NCBI GenBank assembly: GCA_903933475.1
Contig: CAIZKE010000358.1
Coordinates: 1 to 31,549, forward strand
Source of the DNA: an uncultured Alphaproteobacteria bacterium
GTDB taxonomy: Bacteria; Pseudomonadota; Alphaproteobacteria; Caulobacterales; Caulobacteraceae
DNA length: 31,549 nucleotides
Reading direction: 5' to 3'
The position numbers and the translations under genes were made by a program. How positions within the stretch are numbered: position 1 is the stretch's first letter; every line of letters starts with the position of its first letter. Below the pieces are notes generated by a model. The model did not search any database. It worked only from the letters and a program-made list of their open reading frames with translations, and had not been told where the DNA came from. Shown piece after piece: positions 22,992 through 31,092 of this stretch.

Positions 22992-23255
22992 ATGAACGGC
23001 GCGGAAGTTCTTGATATCGGCAGAAGCGCCCTCTGGCTCACCATCCAGCTGGCGGCACCCATGTTGATCGTCGGCCTTGTCGTGGGGGTCGTCATCGGGC
23101 TTTTCCAGGCCCTGACGCAGATACAGGAGGCGACCCTCGTCTTTGCACCGAAGATCGTCGCTGTTTTTGTCTCGCTGCTGATCTTTCTGCCGATCATGGG
23201 TGCCCTGATGTCGGGCTTCATGGCCCAGATCGCCGGCCGCATTGCCGCGATGTAG
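22992..23255 (+). CDS. fliQ: Flagellar export gate protein FliQ
   Basis: An 87-residue two-helix membrane protein of the export gate. Helix one is LWLTIQLAAPMLIVGLVVGV, then the conserved GLFQALTQIQEATLVFAPKI loop, then helix two VAVFVSLLIFLPIMGALMSG. The length is typical. GGGGAGAG lies upstream of the ATG. It sits 5 bp before fliR. Confidence 0.95.
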   Translation: MNGAEVLDIGRSALWLTIQLAAPMLIVGLVVGVVIGLFQALTQIQEATLVFAPKIVAVFVSLLIFLPIMGALMSGFMAQIAGRIAAM

Positions 23256-23260
23256 CGGCA

Positions 23261-24031
23261 GTGGAGCCCTACGCCACCGTCCAGCAGGTCTATGCCGGAG
23301 CCATGGTTTTCACCCGGCTTGCGGCTATGGTCATGACCATGCCGGGGATCGGCGACCAGGCGGTGCCCGTCCGTATCCGCTTGTCCTTCGCCTTTCTGCT
23401 GACCCTCGTCCTGACGCCTGTCGTCATGCCAGTCGCGCCTGCGCCTCCGGCCGAGTTGGCGACCATGGCCCTGCAGGTGGTGCGCGAGGCCTTCATCGGC
23501 CTGATGATCGGCTCCGTGCTGCGGCTGTTCATGGCCTCCCTGTCCGTAGCCGGGGAGATCATCTCGATCCAGTCGACCCTGTCCTTCGCGCAGACATCCG
23601 CCCCAGGCCTGGTGGAGCCCTCGACGACGGTGGCGACCTTCGTCGGTCTGATCGGCCTGATCCTGATCTTCTCGACCAACCTTCATCATCTCTTCCTGGG
23701 CGCCATGGTGAATTCCTACGCCATCTTCCCCTTCGGAACTGCGGCACCCGTGATGGACTCCGGTGCCCTGGCCATCCGGACCGTTTCGGAAGCCTTCCGG
23801 TTGGGTATCCAACTCAGCGCGCCAGTCCTGGTCCTCGCGCTTGTCTTCAACGTGGCCTTGGGATTGGCGGCGCGGATCATGCCGCAGTTCCAGGTTTTCT
23901 TTGTGGCTTCGCCGCTGATGGTGCTCTTTTCCCTCGCCATCCTCGCCATGAGCCTTGGGCTCATCGGCGTGGTCTGGGTGAATGGCTACGGCCGCCTCCT
24001 AAACAGCTTCGCCGGGGTGACCGGTGGCTGA
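23261..24031 (+). CDS. fliR: Flagellar export gate protein FliR
   Basis: A 256-residue, six-helix export gate protein. Typical segments are VFTRLAAMVMTMPGIGDQAV near the N-terminus, VREAFIGLMIGSVLRLFMAS, and GLAARIMPQFQVFFVASPLM near the C-terminus. The start is GTG 5 bp after the fliQ stop. The stop lies inside the start of flhB (8-bp overlap), so translation of the gate protein and FlhB is coupled. Confidence 0.95.
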   Translation: MEPYATVQQVYAGAMVFTRLAAMVMTMPGIGDQAVPVRIRLSFAFLLTLVLTPVVMPVAPAPPAELATMALQVVREAFIGLMIGSVLRLFMASLSVAGEIISIQSTLSFAQTSAPGLVEPSTTVATFVGLIGLILIFSTNLHHLFLGAMVNSYAIFPFGTAAPVMDSGALAIRTVSEAFRLGIQLSAPVLVLALVFNVALGLAARIMPQFQVFFVASPLMVLFSLAILAMSLGLIGVVWVNGYGRLLNSFAGVTGG

Positions 24032-25103
24032 AGAAAACGACTCCGCGTCAAAGACAGAAGAGCCCACAGGCCGCCGCCTTGAACAGGCCCGCGAGAAGGG
24101 CGACATCCCGAAGACTGCAGATCTTCCTCAGATCGCATCCTTCGCGGCGGCTGCGGGCGTCATCGCTTTTTTGGGCGGGGTTCTGAGCCGTAACCTTCTC
24201 GTCGACTTGGCACCGTTCATCCAGGATCCGGACAAGATCGACCTGTCCCCCGGGGGGGCAATGGCGATGAGCTGGCAGTTGGCGGGCATTGTCGCTCCGA
24301 TCCTGCTCTTCGTCACCGGTGCCGCCATGCTGGCAGGTGTCTTCGGCTTTGTGATCCAGACCGGACCCGTGTGGTCGCCTGCAGGTCTGAAGTTCGAACT
24401 CAGCAAGCTCTCGCCACTGTCCGGCTTTAACAGGCTGTTCGGGCCCGACGCCCTGATCCAGTTCGCCAAGTCCTTCATCAAGCTGATTGTCGTCGGGGCC
24501 ATCGGATACTTCGTTCTGCGACCCTACTGGGTGGAGCTTCAGCAGCTTCCCGCCGTGGATGTCGTGGCCTTGCTCCCGCTTTCCCTCGAGATCCTGAAGA
24601 AGCTCTCTGTCCTGGTCATCGGCCTCCTCCTGGCCATCGCTGGGATCGACTGGATCATTCAGATGCAGCGATTCCTGAAACGCCAGCGCATGACCCGGGA
24701 GGAGGTGAAGGAGGAGTTCAAGCAGACCGACGGTGATCCTCACATCAAGGCGCGCCAGAGGGCGATCCGTGCCCAGAGGGCGCGCCAGAGAATGATGACG
24801 GCGGTCCCCAAGGCCACGGTCGTGATCATGAACCCGACCCACTACGCCGTTGCCCTGTCCTATGAAGAAGGCGAGTCGGCTGCGCCAACCTGCGTCGCCA
24901 AGGGGGTAGACTCCCTGGCCCTGAGGATCCGCGCCGTGGCTGAGGCGGCAGGCGTTCCCGTCGTCGAGGATGCTCCGCTGGCTCGCGCTCTCTACGCCGC
25001 GGTGGAAATCGACGCACAGATCCCGATCGCCCAGTATGAGGCGGTCGCCAAGGTCATCGGCTTCGTCCTTGCCGGACGCCGCCGCTTCTCGGCGGCCCGC
25101 TGA
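24024..25103 (+). CDS. flhB: Flagellar export switch protein FlhB
   Basis: A 359-residue export protein controlling the switch from rod/hook to filament substrates. The N-terminal EEPTGRRLEQAREKGDIPK motif, four membrane helices (about 37-55, 88-111, 152-167 and 190-213) and the cytoplasmic linker are present. The autocleavage site is intact: Asn270-Pro271-Thr272-His273 in VVIMNPTHYAVAL. The C-terminal domain is of full length. It starts with GTG, overlapping fliR by 8 bp. It is followed 97 bp later by cckA, the same neighbour as in Caulobacter. Confidence 0.97.
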   Translation: MAEENDSASKTEEPTGRRLEQAREKGDIPKTADLPQIASFAAAAGVIAFLGGVLSRNLLVDLAPFIQDPDKIDLSPGGAMAMSWQLAGIVAPILLFVTGAAMLAGVFGFVIQTGPVWSPAGLKFELSKLSPLSGFNRLFGPDALIQFAKSFIKLIVVGAIGYFVLRPYWVELQQLPAVDVVALLPLSLEILKKLSVLVIGLLLAIAGIDWIIQMQRFLKRQRMTREEVKEEFKQTDGDPHIKARQRAIRAQRARQRMMTAVPKATVVIMNPTHYAVALSYEEGESAAPTCVAKGVDSLALRIRAVAEAAGVPVVEDAPLARALYAAVEIDAQIPIAQYEAVAKVIGFVLAGRRRFSAAR

Positions 25104-25160
25104 TCCGCCGAAGCTTCGCCTCAATGGTTCCGAAACCCTTCTGGGGTGTTCTTGAACCTG

Positions 25161-25176
25161 GAATCGCGCCTGATTC
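25161..25176. promoter_or_regulatory. Two GANTC (CcrM) sites upstream of cckA
   Basis: GAATC (25161-25165) and GATTC (25172-25176) lie 11 bp apart, 25-40 bp upstream of the cckA ATG. GANTC is the target of the cell-cycle methyltransferase CcrM in Caulobacterales, and methylation of such sites influences GcrA-dependent promoters. A clear -35/-10 pair was not found here. Confidence 0.35.
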
Positions 25177-25200
25177 GAGACAGGCAGGGGAGGCGGGACC

Positions 25201-27264
25201 ATGACCGGCTCGAGGCGTCGGGGACTCGGCATGGATGGCGTTGACCTGCTTGTCCTCGTCATGTTTGCCTGCGTCGTGGCCGTTGCGGCTTGGACTGTGT
25301 TGATGTCTGGCCGTGAAACGGCGGCGAGCGTCCTGATACTGGCGGGTCTGACGGGTTTCGTCGCCCTCTTCGTCCTTGTCTTCCGGGGCGGCCGACCTGC
25401 GGCCGGCGCGGCCCTGGAGGGTGATGAGCGCCTGGTCACGGCGCTAGAGGAGCCGGCGGCAGTCGCCGCGGTCGACGGCAGGATCCGTTCTGCGAACCGC
25501 GCCTGGCTCGATGTCGTGGGCCCTGCCAGACGTCTGCCGCGGGCGCCTTCCCAGGCCCCAGGCCTTTTCCAGGCTCTCTCCGAAGCGCGCAGGGGCGGCG
25601 TGGGCCGCGCAGCGCTCAGGATGGACGGTGTAGAACGCCCCGCTGTGGTCAGCGCGGCAGGGGCGAGTCGGTTCCTTGTCAGGCTGTCTTCCACCCCCGC
25701 CCAACCGCTGTCGATCTCGTCGTCAGACACTCTGGTCGAGAGGGTTCCCGACGGGCGTCTTGCCGTGACCCCGGACAGTCTCGACGCTTTCGCCGGAGGG
25801 GCACCGTTTGGCGCTGCCCTCTTGGACGGCGGCGATCCCTTTGCGGCTATCATACTCGAAGCCAACCCGGCGCTGGAGGTCATGGCCGGCGAGCCTCGGG
25901 CCGGAAGCGTCTTCGGCGACCTCTTCGATGCCGTATCGCTGGGCGAGGCGGCGCAGCGCCTGGCGACCGGTCGGTCCCAGCTCGAAGCCGTTGAAATGCG
26001 GTTGGTTGGCGAAGCTGCGCGGATCGTACATCTCTACCTGTCGCCCTCCGGAGATCGGTGGCTGGCCTTCCTCGTCGACGTTTCAGAACAGAAGCAGATC
26101 GAACTCCAGCTGGCCCAGAGCCAGAAGATGCAGGCCATCGGCCAACTCGCGGGCGGTGTGGCCCACGACTTCAATAATCTTCTGATGGCCATCTTCATGC
26201 AGCTTGACGAGCTGTCGCAGCGCCATCCTGTGGGCGATCCCTCCTATGAGGGCCTCAACCAGATCCGGCAGACCTCGACACGCGCTGCAGAACTTGTTCG
26301 CAAACTTCTGGCCTTTTCCCGCAAGCAGACGGTCCAGCGTGAAAGTCTCGATCTTGGCGAACTCATTTCCGAGTTCGAGGTCCTGCTGCGGCGCGTGTTG
26401 CCTGAGGATATCGCTCTGGTGACGGAATATGGCCGCAGCTTGCCCACGGTGCGGGCGGACCGGGGCCAGCTCGAGACCGCGGTGATGAACCTTGTCGTCA
26501 ATGCCCGAGACGCCATCCGGTCCCACGGCGGCTCGACCGTACGGATCCGGGCCGCCCGGGTTTCGGCGGCCGAAGCCCAGGCCCTCGGCTATCCCGACCC
26601 CGGAACGGAACAGGCCCTGATCGAGGTTTCCGACGACGGAGCCGGAATTTCACCCGAGGTCATGACAAAGATCTTCGACCCCTTCTTTACAACCAAGCCG
26701 GTGGGAGAGGGGACAGGACTTGGGCTCGCAACGGTCTATGGCATCGTCAAGCAATCGGAGGGCTGGATCTCCGTGGACTCGCGGCCAGGGCAGGGTGCCG
26801 CCTTCCGCATCTTCCTGCCCGTACACGTCGCCGCCGCTACCGCGCCGGCTCCGCCGCGTCCCGCCCGTCCGGCCGCCCGGGACCTGTCCGGTGCCGGTCG
26901 TATCCTGTTCGTGGAGGACGAGGACGCGGTCCGCAGCGTGGCCGCCAAACTCCTGCGCGCCCGAGGCTATGAAGTCATCGAGGCGTCCAGCGGCGAGGAG
27001 GCGCTCGAACTGGCAGAGGCGCATGCTGGCGAGATCGACCTGATGATTTCCGATGTGGTCATGCCCGGCATGCAGGGACCTGAGCTCCTCAAGGCGGCTC
27101 GGGAGTACCTGGCCGGTGCGCCGGTCATGTTCATTTCCGGCTATGCAGAGGCGGAGTTCTCCAACCTGCTGGAGGGTGAGACCAATGTGTCTTTCCTCGC
27201 CAAGCCCATCGACATCAAGACCCTGGCGGAGCGGGTCAAGCAGGAGCTCCAGCGCACGGCCTGA
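25201..27264 (+). CDS. cckA: Cell-cycle hybrid histidine kinase CckA
   Basis: A 687-residue membrane-bound hybrid kinase/phosphatase that, in Caulobacter, sends phosphate through ChpT to CtrA and CpdR. Two membrane helices lie at about 15-35 and 42-61, then a PAS-like region (about 75-300). The dimerisation helix has GGVAHDFNNLLMA with His322, the same number as the Caulobacter phospho-His. The ATPase domain shows the N-box (VMNLVVNARDAI), DDGAGIS and GEGTGLGLATVYG. The C-terminal receiver has Asp618 (MISDVVMPGM) and ends LAKPIDIKTLAERVKQEL, typical of CckA. GGGGAGG precedes the ATG. It lies downstream of flhB, as in Caulobacter; chpT and ctrA are not in the window. Confidence 0.95.
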   Translation: MTGSRRRGLGMDGVDLLVLVMFACVVAVAAWTVLMSGRETAASVLILAGLTGFVALFVLVFRGGRPAAGAALEGDERLVTALEEPAAVAAVDGRIRSANRAWLDVVGPARRLPRAPSQAPGLFQALSEARRGGVGRAALRMDGVERPAVVSAAGASRFLVRLSSTPAQPLSISSSDTLVERVPDGRLAVTPDSLDAFAGGAPFGAALLDGGDPFAAIILEANPALEVMAGEPRAGSVFGDLFDAVSLGEAAQRLATGRSQLEAVEMRLVGEAARIVHLYLSPSGDRWLAFLVDVSEQKQIELQLAQSQKMQAIGQLAGGVAHDFNNLLMAIFMQLDELSQRHPVGDPSYEGLNQIRQTSTRAAELVRKLLAFSRKQTVQRESLDLGELISEFEVLLRRVLPEDIALVTEYGRSLPTVRADRGQLETAVMNLVVNARDAIRSHGGSTVRIRAARVSAAEAQALGYPDPGTEQALIEVSDDGAGISPEVMTKIFDPFFTTKPVGEGTGLGLATVYGIVKQSEGWISVDSRPGQGAAFRIFLPVHVAAATAPAPPRPARPAARDLSGAGRILFVEDEDAVRSVAAKLLRARGYEVIEASSGEEALELAEAHAGEIDLMISDVVMPGMQGPELLKAAREYLAGAPVMFISGYAEAEFSNLLEGETNVSFLAKPIDIKTLAERVKQELQRTA

Positions 27265-27329
27265 TCCTCTGGGCCTTGATTGACGCAGGGTCGGCGCCGG
27301 CAGAAACTCCCAGGGCCGGAGGATTCCGA

Positions 27330-28532
27330 ATGCATCTCGACCTGTCCCGCGAGGACCTGGACTTTCGGGGGGAGGTCCGCGCCTTCCTGGAGGCGAACCT
27401 TACGCCTGAGCTGAGGCGTGCCGGACAGCGCGCCACCAGTGTCTTCATGGACAAGACCTACAGCCTCGCCTGGCAGAGGATTCTGCACCGCCGGGGTTGG
27501 GTCGCCCCTGCCTGGCCTGTCCGATACGGCGGTACGGGATGGAGCGAAATGCAGCGCTACATCTTCGCGGCGGAAAGTGCCCGGGCTGGGGCGCCATCGC
27601 TTGCGCCCATGGGGCTGAAGATGGTCGGCCCGGTAATCATGGGGTACGGCTCGGAGGAACAGAAGGCGCACGACCTGCCGCGGATCCTGTCGGGCGAGGA
27701 CTACTGGTGCCAGGGATACTCCGAGCCGGGCGCCGGTTCGGACCTCGCTGCCCTGCAACTCCGCGCCGACCTGGACGGCGATGCCTATGTTCTGAACGGA
27801 ACCAAGATCTGGACGACCCATGCCCACTGGGCGAACCGCATGTTCTGCCTGGTCAGGACGCGGAGCGATGGAAAGCCGCAGGCGGGGATCACCTTTCTTC
27901 TGCTCGACATGGAAACCCCGGGGGTCTCGGTCCGCCCGATCGTGACCCTGGCGGGCGAGCACGAGGTCAACCAGGTCTTCTTCGACAATGTACGGGTTCC
28001 GGTCTCGGGTCGGGTTGGTGAGGAGAACCAGGGCTGGACAGTCGCCAAGTATCTTCTTGAGTTTGAGCGCGGGGGCGGTTCGGCCGCCGGGCTGAAGGTC
28101 GGCTTCGAAAGGCTCAAGGCCCTGGCCCGTCGGGAGTTGGCGGATGGGGGCGGCCCGCTCATTGAAGATCCAGCGTTTCGGTCGCGGCTCGCCGCCCTGG
28201 GCGTCATCCTTGACGCCGTAGAGATGACTGAACACAGGGTGCTCGCCGAGCTCGCCTCTGGACGCAATCCCGGGCCGGCCTCGTCCATGCTCAAGACCCA
28301 GGGTACGGAGACCCGGCAGAAGCTGGATGAGCTGGCCATGGAGGGGATCGCCGCTTACGCCGCCGTCGACCAGAAGGCCGCAAGGGCGCCGGACGGAGGC
28401 CAGGACTTCATCGGACCGGAGCATGGCCTTACGGCTATGGCCCTGTATCTCAATAACCGGGCCGGCTCGATCTACGGGGGATCCAACGAGATCCAGCGGG
28501 ACATCATGGCCCGACTCGTCCTCGGGCTCTGA
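27330..28532 (+). CDS. FadE-like acyl-CoA dehydrogenase
   Basis: A 400-residue flavin acyl-CoA dehydrogenase of the group found in branched, dicarboxylic or steroid acyl-CoA oxidation. Landmarks are YSEPGAGSDLAALQ (130-143), LNGTKIWTTHAHWANRMFCL (155-174) and the C-terminal SIYGGSNEIQRDIMARL. That C-terminal motif has Gly where the short/medium-chain enzymes have the catalytic Glu; instead Glu246 in LEFERGG may serve, as in isovaleryl-CoA-type enzymes. The start at 27330 is chosen for GGAGG seven bases upstream; an earlier TTG has no such site. It lies 65 bp after cckA and ends 3 bp from the convergent peptidase gene. Confidence 0.92.
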   Translation: MHLDLSREDLDFRGEVRAFLEANLTPELRRAGQRATSVFMDKTYSLAWQRILHRRGWVAPAWPVRYGGTGWSEMQRYIFAAESARAGAPSLAPMGLKMVGPVIMGYGSEEQKAHDLPRILSGEDYWCQGYSEPGAGSDLAALQLRADLDGDAYVLNGTKIWTTHAHWANRMFCLVRTRSDGKPQAGITFLLLDMETPGVSVRPIVTLAGEHEVNQVFFDNVRVPVSGRVGEENQGWTVAKYLLEFERGGGSAAGLKVGFERLKALARRELADGGGPLIEDPAFRSRLAALGVILDAVEMTEHRVLAELASGRNPGPASSMLKTQGTETRQKLDELAMEGIAAYAAVDQKAARAPDGGQDFIGPEHGLTAMALYLNNRAGSIYGGSNEIQRDIMARLVLGL

Positions 28533-28535
28533 AGC

Positions 28536-29822
28536 CTAACGCAAGCCCGCCGTAGCAAGGATCGCCAGCAGGCCGACGGACATGCCGCGTACCATCTCGA
28601 CCGGTTCGACATCGATCCATTCGTCCGGTGCATGGGCGCGGCCCCCGCGGCCCCCGGCGCCGATCGTCACGGCGGGAATCCCGAGGCTCATGGGAATGTT
28701 GGCGTCCGTCGACGAGGCCTGCTCCGCGGGATCGAAGCCCCTGGCGGTGATGGCGGCCTGAGTGATCCGGACCAGACGGCTGTCTGACGGGGTTTTTCCT
28801 GCAGGGCGCTCGCCGATGAGCTTCATCTCGGCCTTGATGGGTCCGAAGGCGGTGGAACGGGCGGCGTTCTCGGCAGCGACTGCACTTTCCACGGAGGCCC
28901 GGAACTGCCGGTCAAGGTCCGCCAGGGCGCCAGCGTCCTCTGACCTGAGGTCCACGTCGACAAAGACCGAGGAGGGAATGGCATTCACCGACGTACCGCC
29001 CCCGGTCACGCTTGCCGAATAGGTTGTCCTGGGCGTCTGTGGCGGCTTCACCGCGTAGAGTCCCGTCACTGCGCCCGCCATGGCGACCATCGGGTTGACG
29101 ATCCCGAAGGCACCATAGCTGTGCCCTCCGGGACCGCTGAAAACCACATGATAGCGCCGGGATCCGACACCCGCCGTCACGACGCCCGACGGGTCCGAGC
29201 CATCAACGGAGAAGAAGGCCGAGATCTGTCCGGCATAGGAGCCCCTCTGGAAGAGGGCCTTCACCCCGCGCAGGTCGCCGACGCCTTCCTCCCCGACATT
29301 ACCGACGATCAGGAGATCGGCGTCGGTCTGCACCCCGGCCGCGTCCAGGGCGCGGACCCATGCCAACAGGGTGGCCAGGGACCGGGTGTTATCGCCAATT
29401 CCGGGGGCGGCCAGCCGCCAGCCCTGCCGACGGACCTTAACATCGGTCCCTTCCGGAAAGACGGTATCAAGGTGGGCCGCTACCGCCACGAAGGGGCCCT
29501 TACCCCGGGTCTTCAGGCCCGGACGGATCCCCGTGACATTGCCCTCCGCATCCATCTTCACATCTACCAACCCCAGGGCTTCGAGGTCGCGCTGGTAGGC
29601 GGCGGCTCGACGGGCCTCTCCGAAGGGCGGCGCTGGAATCTCGGTCAGGCGGACAATGTCCTCCACCGTCCGCGCGTGCTCTGCGGTCAGCACACTGACG
29701 GCTTTCCGATACCCAGGGCTGTTCTCGATTCGCGCCACCTCGGCTTGCGGAGTCGCTGCCTCGGCGAGGGAAAGGGGCACGGCGAGGGCCATGGCTGTGC
29801 AGGCGATCAGGGCCAGACGCAT
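28536..29822 (-). CDS. Exported M20-family metallopeptidase
   Basis: A 428-residue protein with an N-terminal signal peptide (LIACTAMALAVPLSLAEA), so probably periplasmic. The di-zinc ligands of the M20 family are visible: His117 (AAHLDTVFP), Asp144 bridging (GIGDNTRS), Glu178/Glu179 (GNVGEEGVGD), Asp207 (SVDGSD) and His397 (GGRAHAPDEW). The lid/dimerisation domain includes GPGGHSYGAFG with His234. Such enzymes cleave small peptides or N-acyl amino acids; the substrate is unknown. The ATG follows AGGAG. It is divergent from the CheY-like regulator gene. Confidence 0.92.
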   Translation of the reverse strand: MRLALIACTAMALAVPLSLAEAATPQAEVARIENSPGYRKAVSVLTAEHARTVEDIVRLTEIPAPPFGEARRAAAYQRDLEALGLVDVKMDAEGNVTGIRPGLKTRGKGPFVAVAAHLDTVFPEGTDVKVRRQGWRLAAPGIGDNTRSLATLLAWVRALDAAGVQTDADLLIVGNVGEEGVGDLRGVKALFQRGSYAGQISAFFSVDGSDPSGVVTAGVGSRRYHVVFSGPGGHSYGAFGIVNPMVAMAGAVTGLYAVKPPQTPRTTYSASVTGGGTSVNAIPSSVFVDVDLRSEDAGALADLDRQFRASVESAVAAENAARSTAFGPIKAEMKLIGERPAGKTPSDSRLVRITQAAITARGFDPAEQASSTDANIPMSLGIPAVTIGAGGRGGRAHAPDEWIDVEPVEMVRGMSVGLLAILATAGLR

Positions 29823-29985
29823 CGGGAACTCCTGTGGCGGAGGACGGTTCTAACCCGGATGGTGCACGCCGGGAAACGCGTGGTAGGGTTAATCTCGTCG
29901 AAACCTTGATGCGGAACCAACCCTTTACGCGTCGGGCGCAGTGTATCCCCGGTCGGACGCCCGGTGGGGCGACGGAGAGACTTCG

Positions 29986-30588
29986 ATGAACGGATCCGCC
30001 CGGATCAACCTGTCCAGCGCCTCCGTGCTTGTCGTTGACGACAACATGCAGGCGGTCGAGCTCATGTGTGGCGTTCTTGACGGCTTCGGAATGCGGAAGT
30101 TCAAGAGGGCCATCAGTTTTGAAGAGGCCAAGGAAGCCTGCACAGAGACCGCTTTCGACCTGATCCTCACGGACGCCCAAATGCCCGGGGTCGACGGCTA
30201 TGAGTTCATCCGCTGGATACGGCGGTCTTCTGACGAACAGGTGCGCCTGACCCCCGCCATCATCATCACCGCGCACACTCGCCGGAGCCAGGTGACAAAG
30301 GCGCGGGACTGCGGCGCGAACTTCATCATCGCCAAGCCCATCACGCCCAAAATCATTCTTGAGCGTATCGTCTGGGTCGCCCAGTCTACCCGGCTGTTTG
30401 TCGAGACCGAGACCTATATGGGTCCGGACCGTCGCTTCCGAAAGGCAGCGCCGCCTTCGGAATACGGTGTCGGCCGCCGCAGCGGCGATGCCGAGGCCGC
30501 CGCCGCCGCCGAAGCCGCCAGGGCCGAGGTCGCCGCGCAATCCAAACAAGACGGCCCCACTGCCGAAGTCCAGGAGACGACCTCTTGA
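29986..30588 (+). CDS. CheY-like response regulator with Arg-rich tail
   Basis: A 200-residue protein: a single receiver domain (about 12-135) plus a tail. Acidic pocket Asp18-Asp19, phospho-acceptor Asp63 (LTDAQMPGVDGYEFI), Thr95 (IITAH) and Lys117 (AKPIT) are all present, so it should be phosphorylatable. The tail has two Arg-containing motifs, GPDRRFRK (146-153) and GVGRRSGD (161-168), then an Ala-rich segment. There is no DNA-binding or enzymatic output domain. The start at 29986 is chosen for GGAGAG upstream. It overlaps the next gene by 4 bp (TTGA). A motility-related role is plausible but not shown. Confidence 0.85.
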   Translation: MNGSARINLSSASVLVVDDNMQAVELMCGVLDGFGMRKFKRAISFEEAKEACTETAFDLILTDAQMPGVDGYEFIRWIRRSSDEQVRLTPAIIITAHTRRSQVTKARDCGANFIIAKPITPKIILERIVWVAQSTRLFVETETYMGPDRRFRKAAPPSEYGVGRRSGDAEAAAAAEAARAEVAAQSKQDGPTAEVQETTS

Positions 30589-31031
30589 CGACCGTTCGAA
30601 AATTTCGCGCCAAGACCCGCCTCGCGAGCATGATCAAAGAGCCGGGCGGGATTCATGTGAGCGAAGCGCTCAAGCGCGGGGAGACGGCCATTGCCCTCCA
30701 GTCTGAGACCAGCCTGAACCTGATCGACGTTTCCCTCGCCAGGATCGAGGCGCTCCTTGCCGATCCCAAGGGTGATCCCGAGGAGATGTATCGCTGCTCG
30801 ACCGATATCGTGGGCCTTTGCGCGGTACTCCCGGACCCGGCCCTTTCTGAGGTCGCGCGCTCCCTCTGCGAACTGCTGGATCATTCCAGTGAGACGGGTC
30901 GTCTCAAGCCCCAGGCCGTGCAGGTACACATTGCCTCCATGAAGCTCCTTCACAGGACAGGCCTCGACGCTCAGGCCAGCCAGGAGATCCTGGAAAGTCT
31001 CACCCGGATGGTCGCCAAGCTGGATCGCTAG
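30585..31031 (+). CDS. Unrecognised helical protein coupled to the CheY-like regulator
   Basis: A 148-residue, predicted mostly helical cytoplasmic protein without membrane segments. It has a basic N-terminus (VRKFRAKTRLASMIKEPGG), then helices such as VSEALKRGETAIALQSETSL, NLIDVSLARIEALLADPKGD, LSEVARSLCELLDHS and ASQEILESLTRMVAKLD. I do not recognise the family with confidence; it has a passing resemblance to the Caulobacter CheE group. The TTG start overlaps the regulator's stop codon (TTGA) with GGAG nine bases upstream, so the two are made together and may interact. Confidence 0.75.
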   Translation: MTTVRKFRAKTRLASMIKEPGGIHVSEALKRGETAIALQSETSLNLIDVSLARIEALLADPKGDPEEMYRCSTDIVGLCAVLPDPALSEVARSLCELLDHSSETGRLKPQAVQVHIASMKLLHRTGLDAQASQEILESLTRMVAKLDR

Positions 31032-31092
31032 ATCCTGCTCCGATGAGTGGGAACCGGTTATCGGATCGAAACAGGATCTCACGTTCTGGGGA

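Noticed and set aside
24048..25883. 611-codon minus-strand reading frame opposite flhB and cckA
   Set aside because: It is an antisense shadow in high-GC coding DNA; flhB and cckA carry complete family motifs on the plus strand.
29876..29932. Two ACGCGT palindromes (29876-29881 and 29927-29932) upstream of the response regulator
   Set aside because: No known regulator in this group uses this hexamer as far as I know, and CG-rich hexamers are frequent here.
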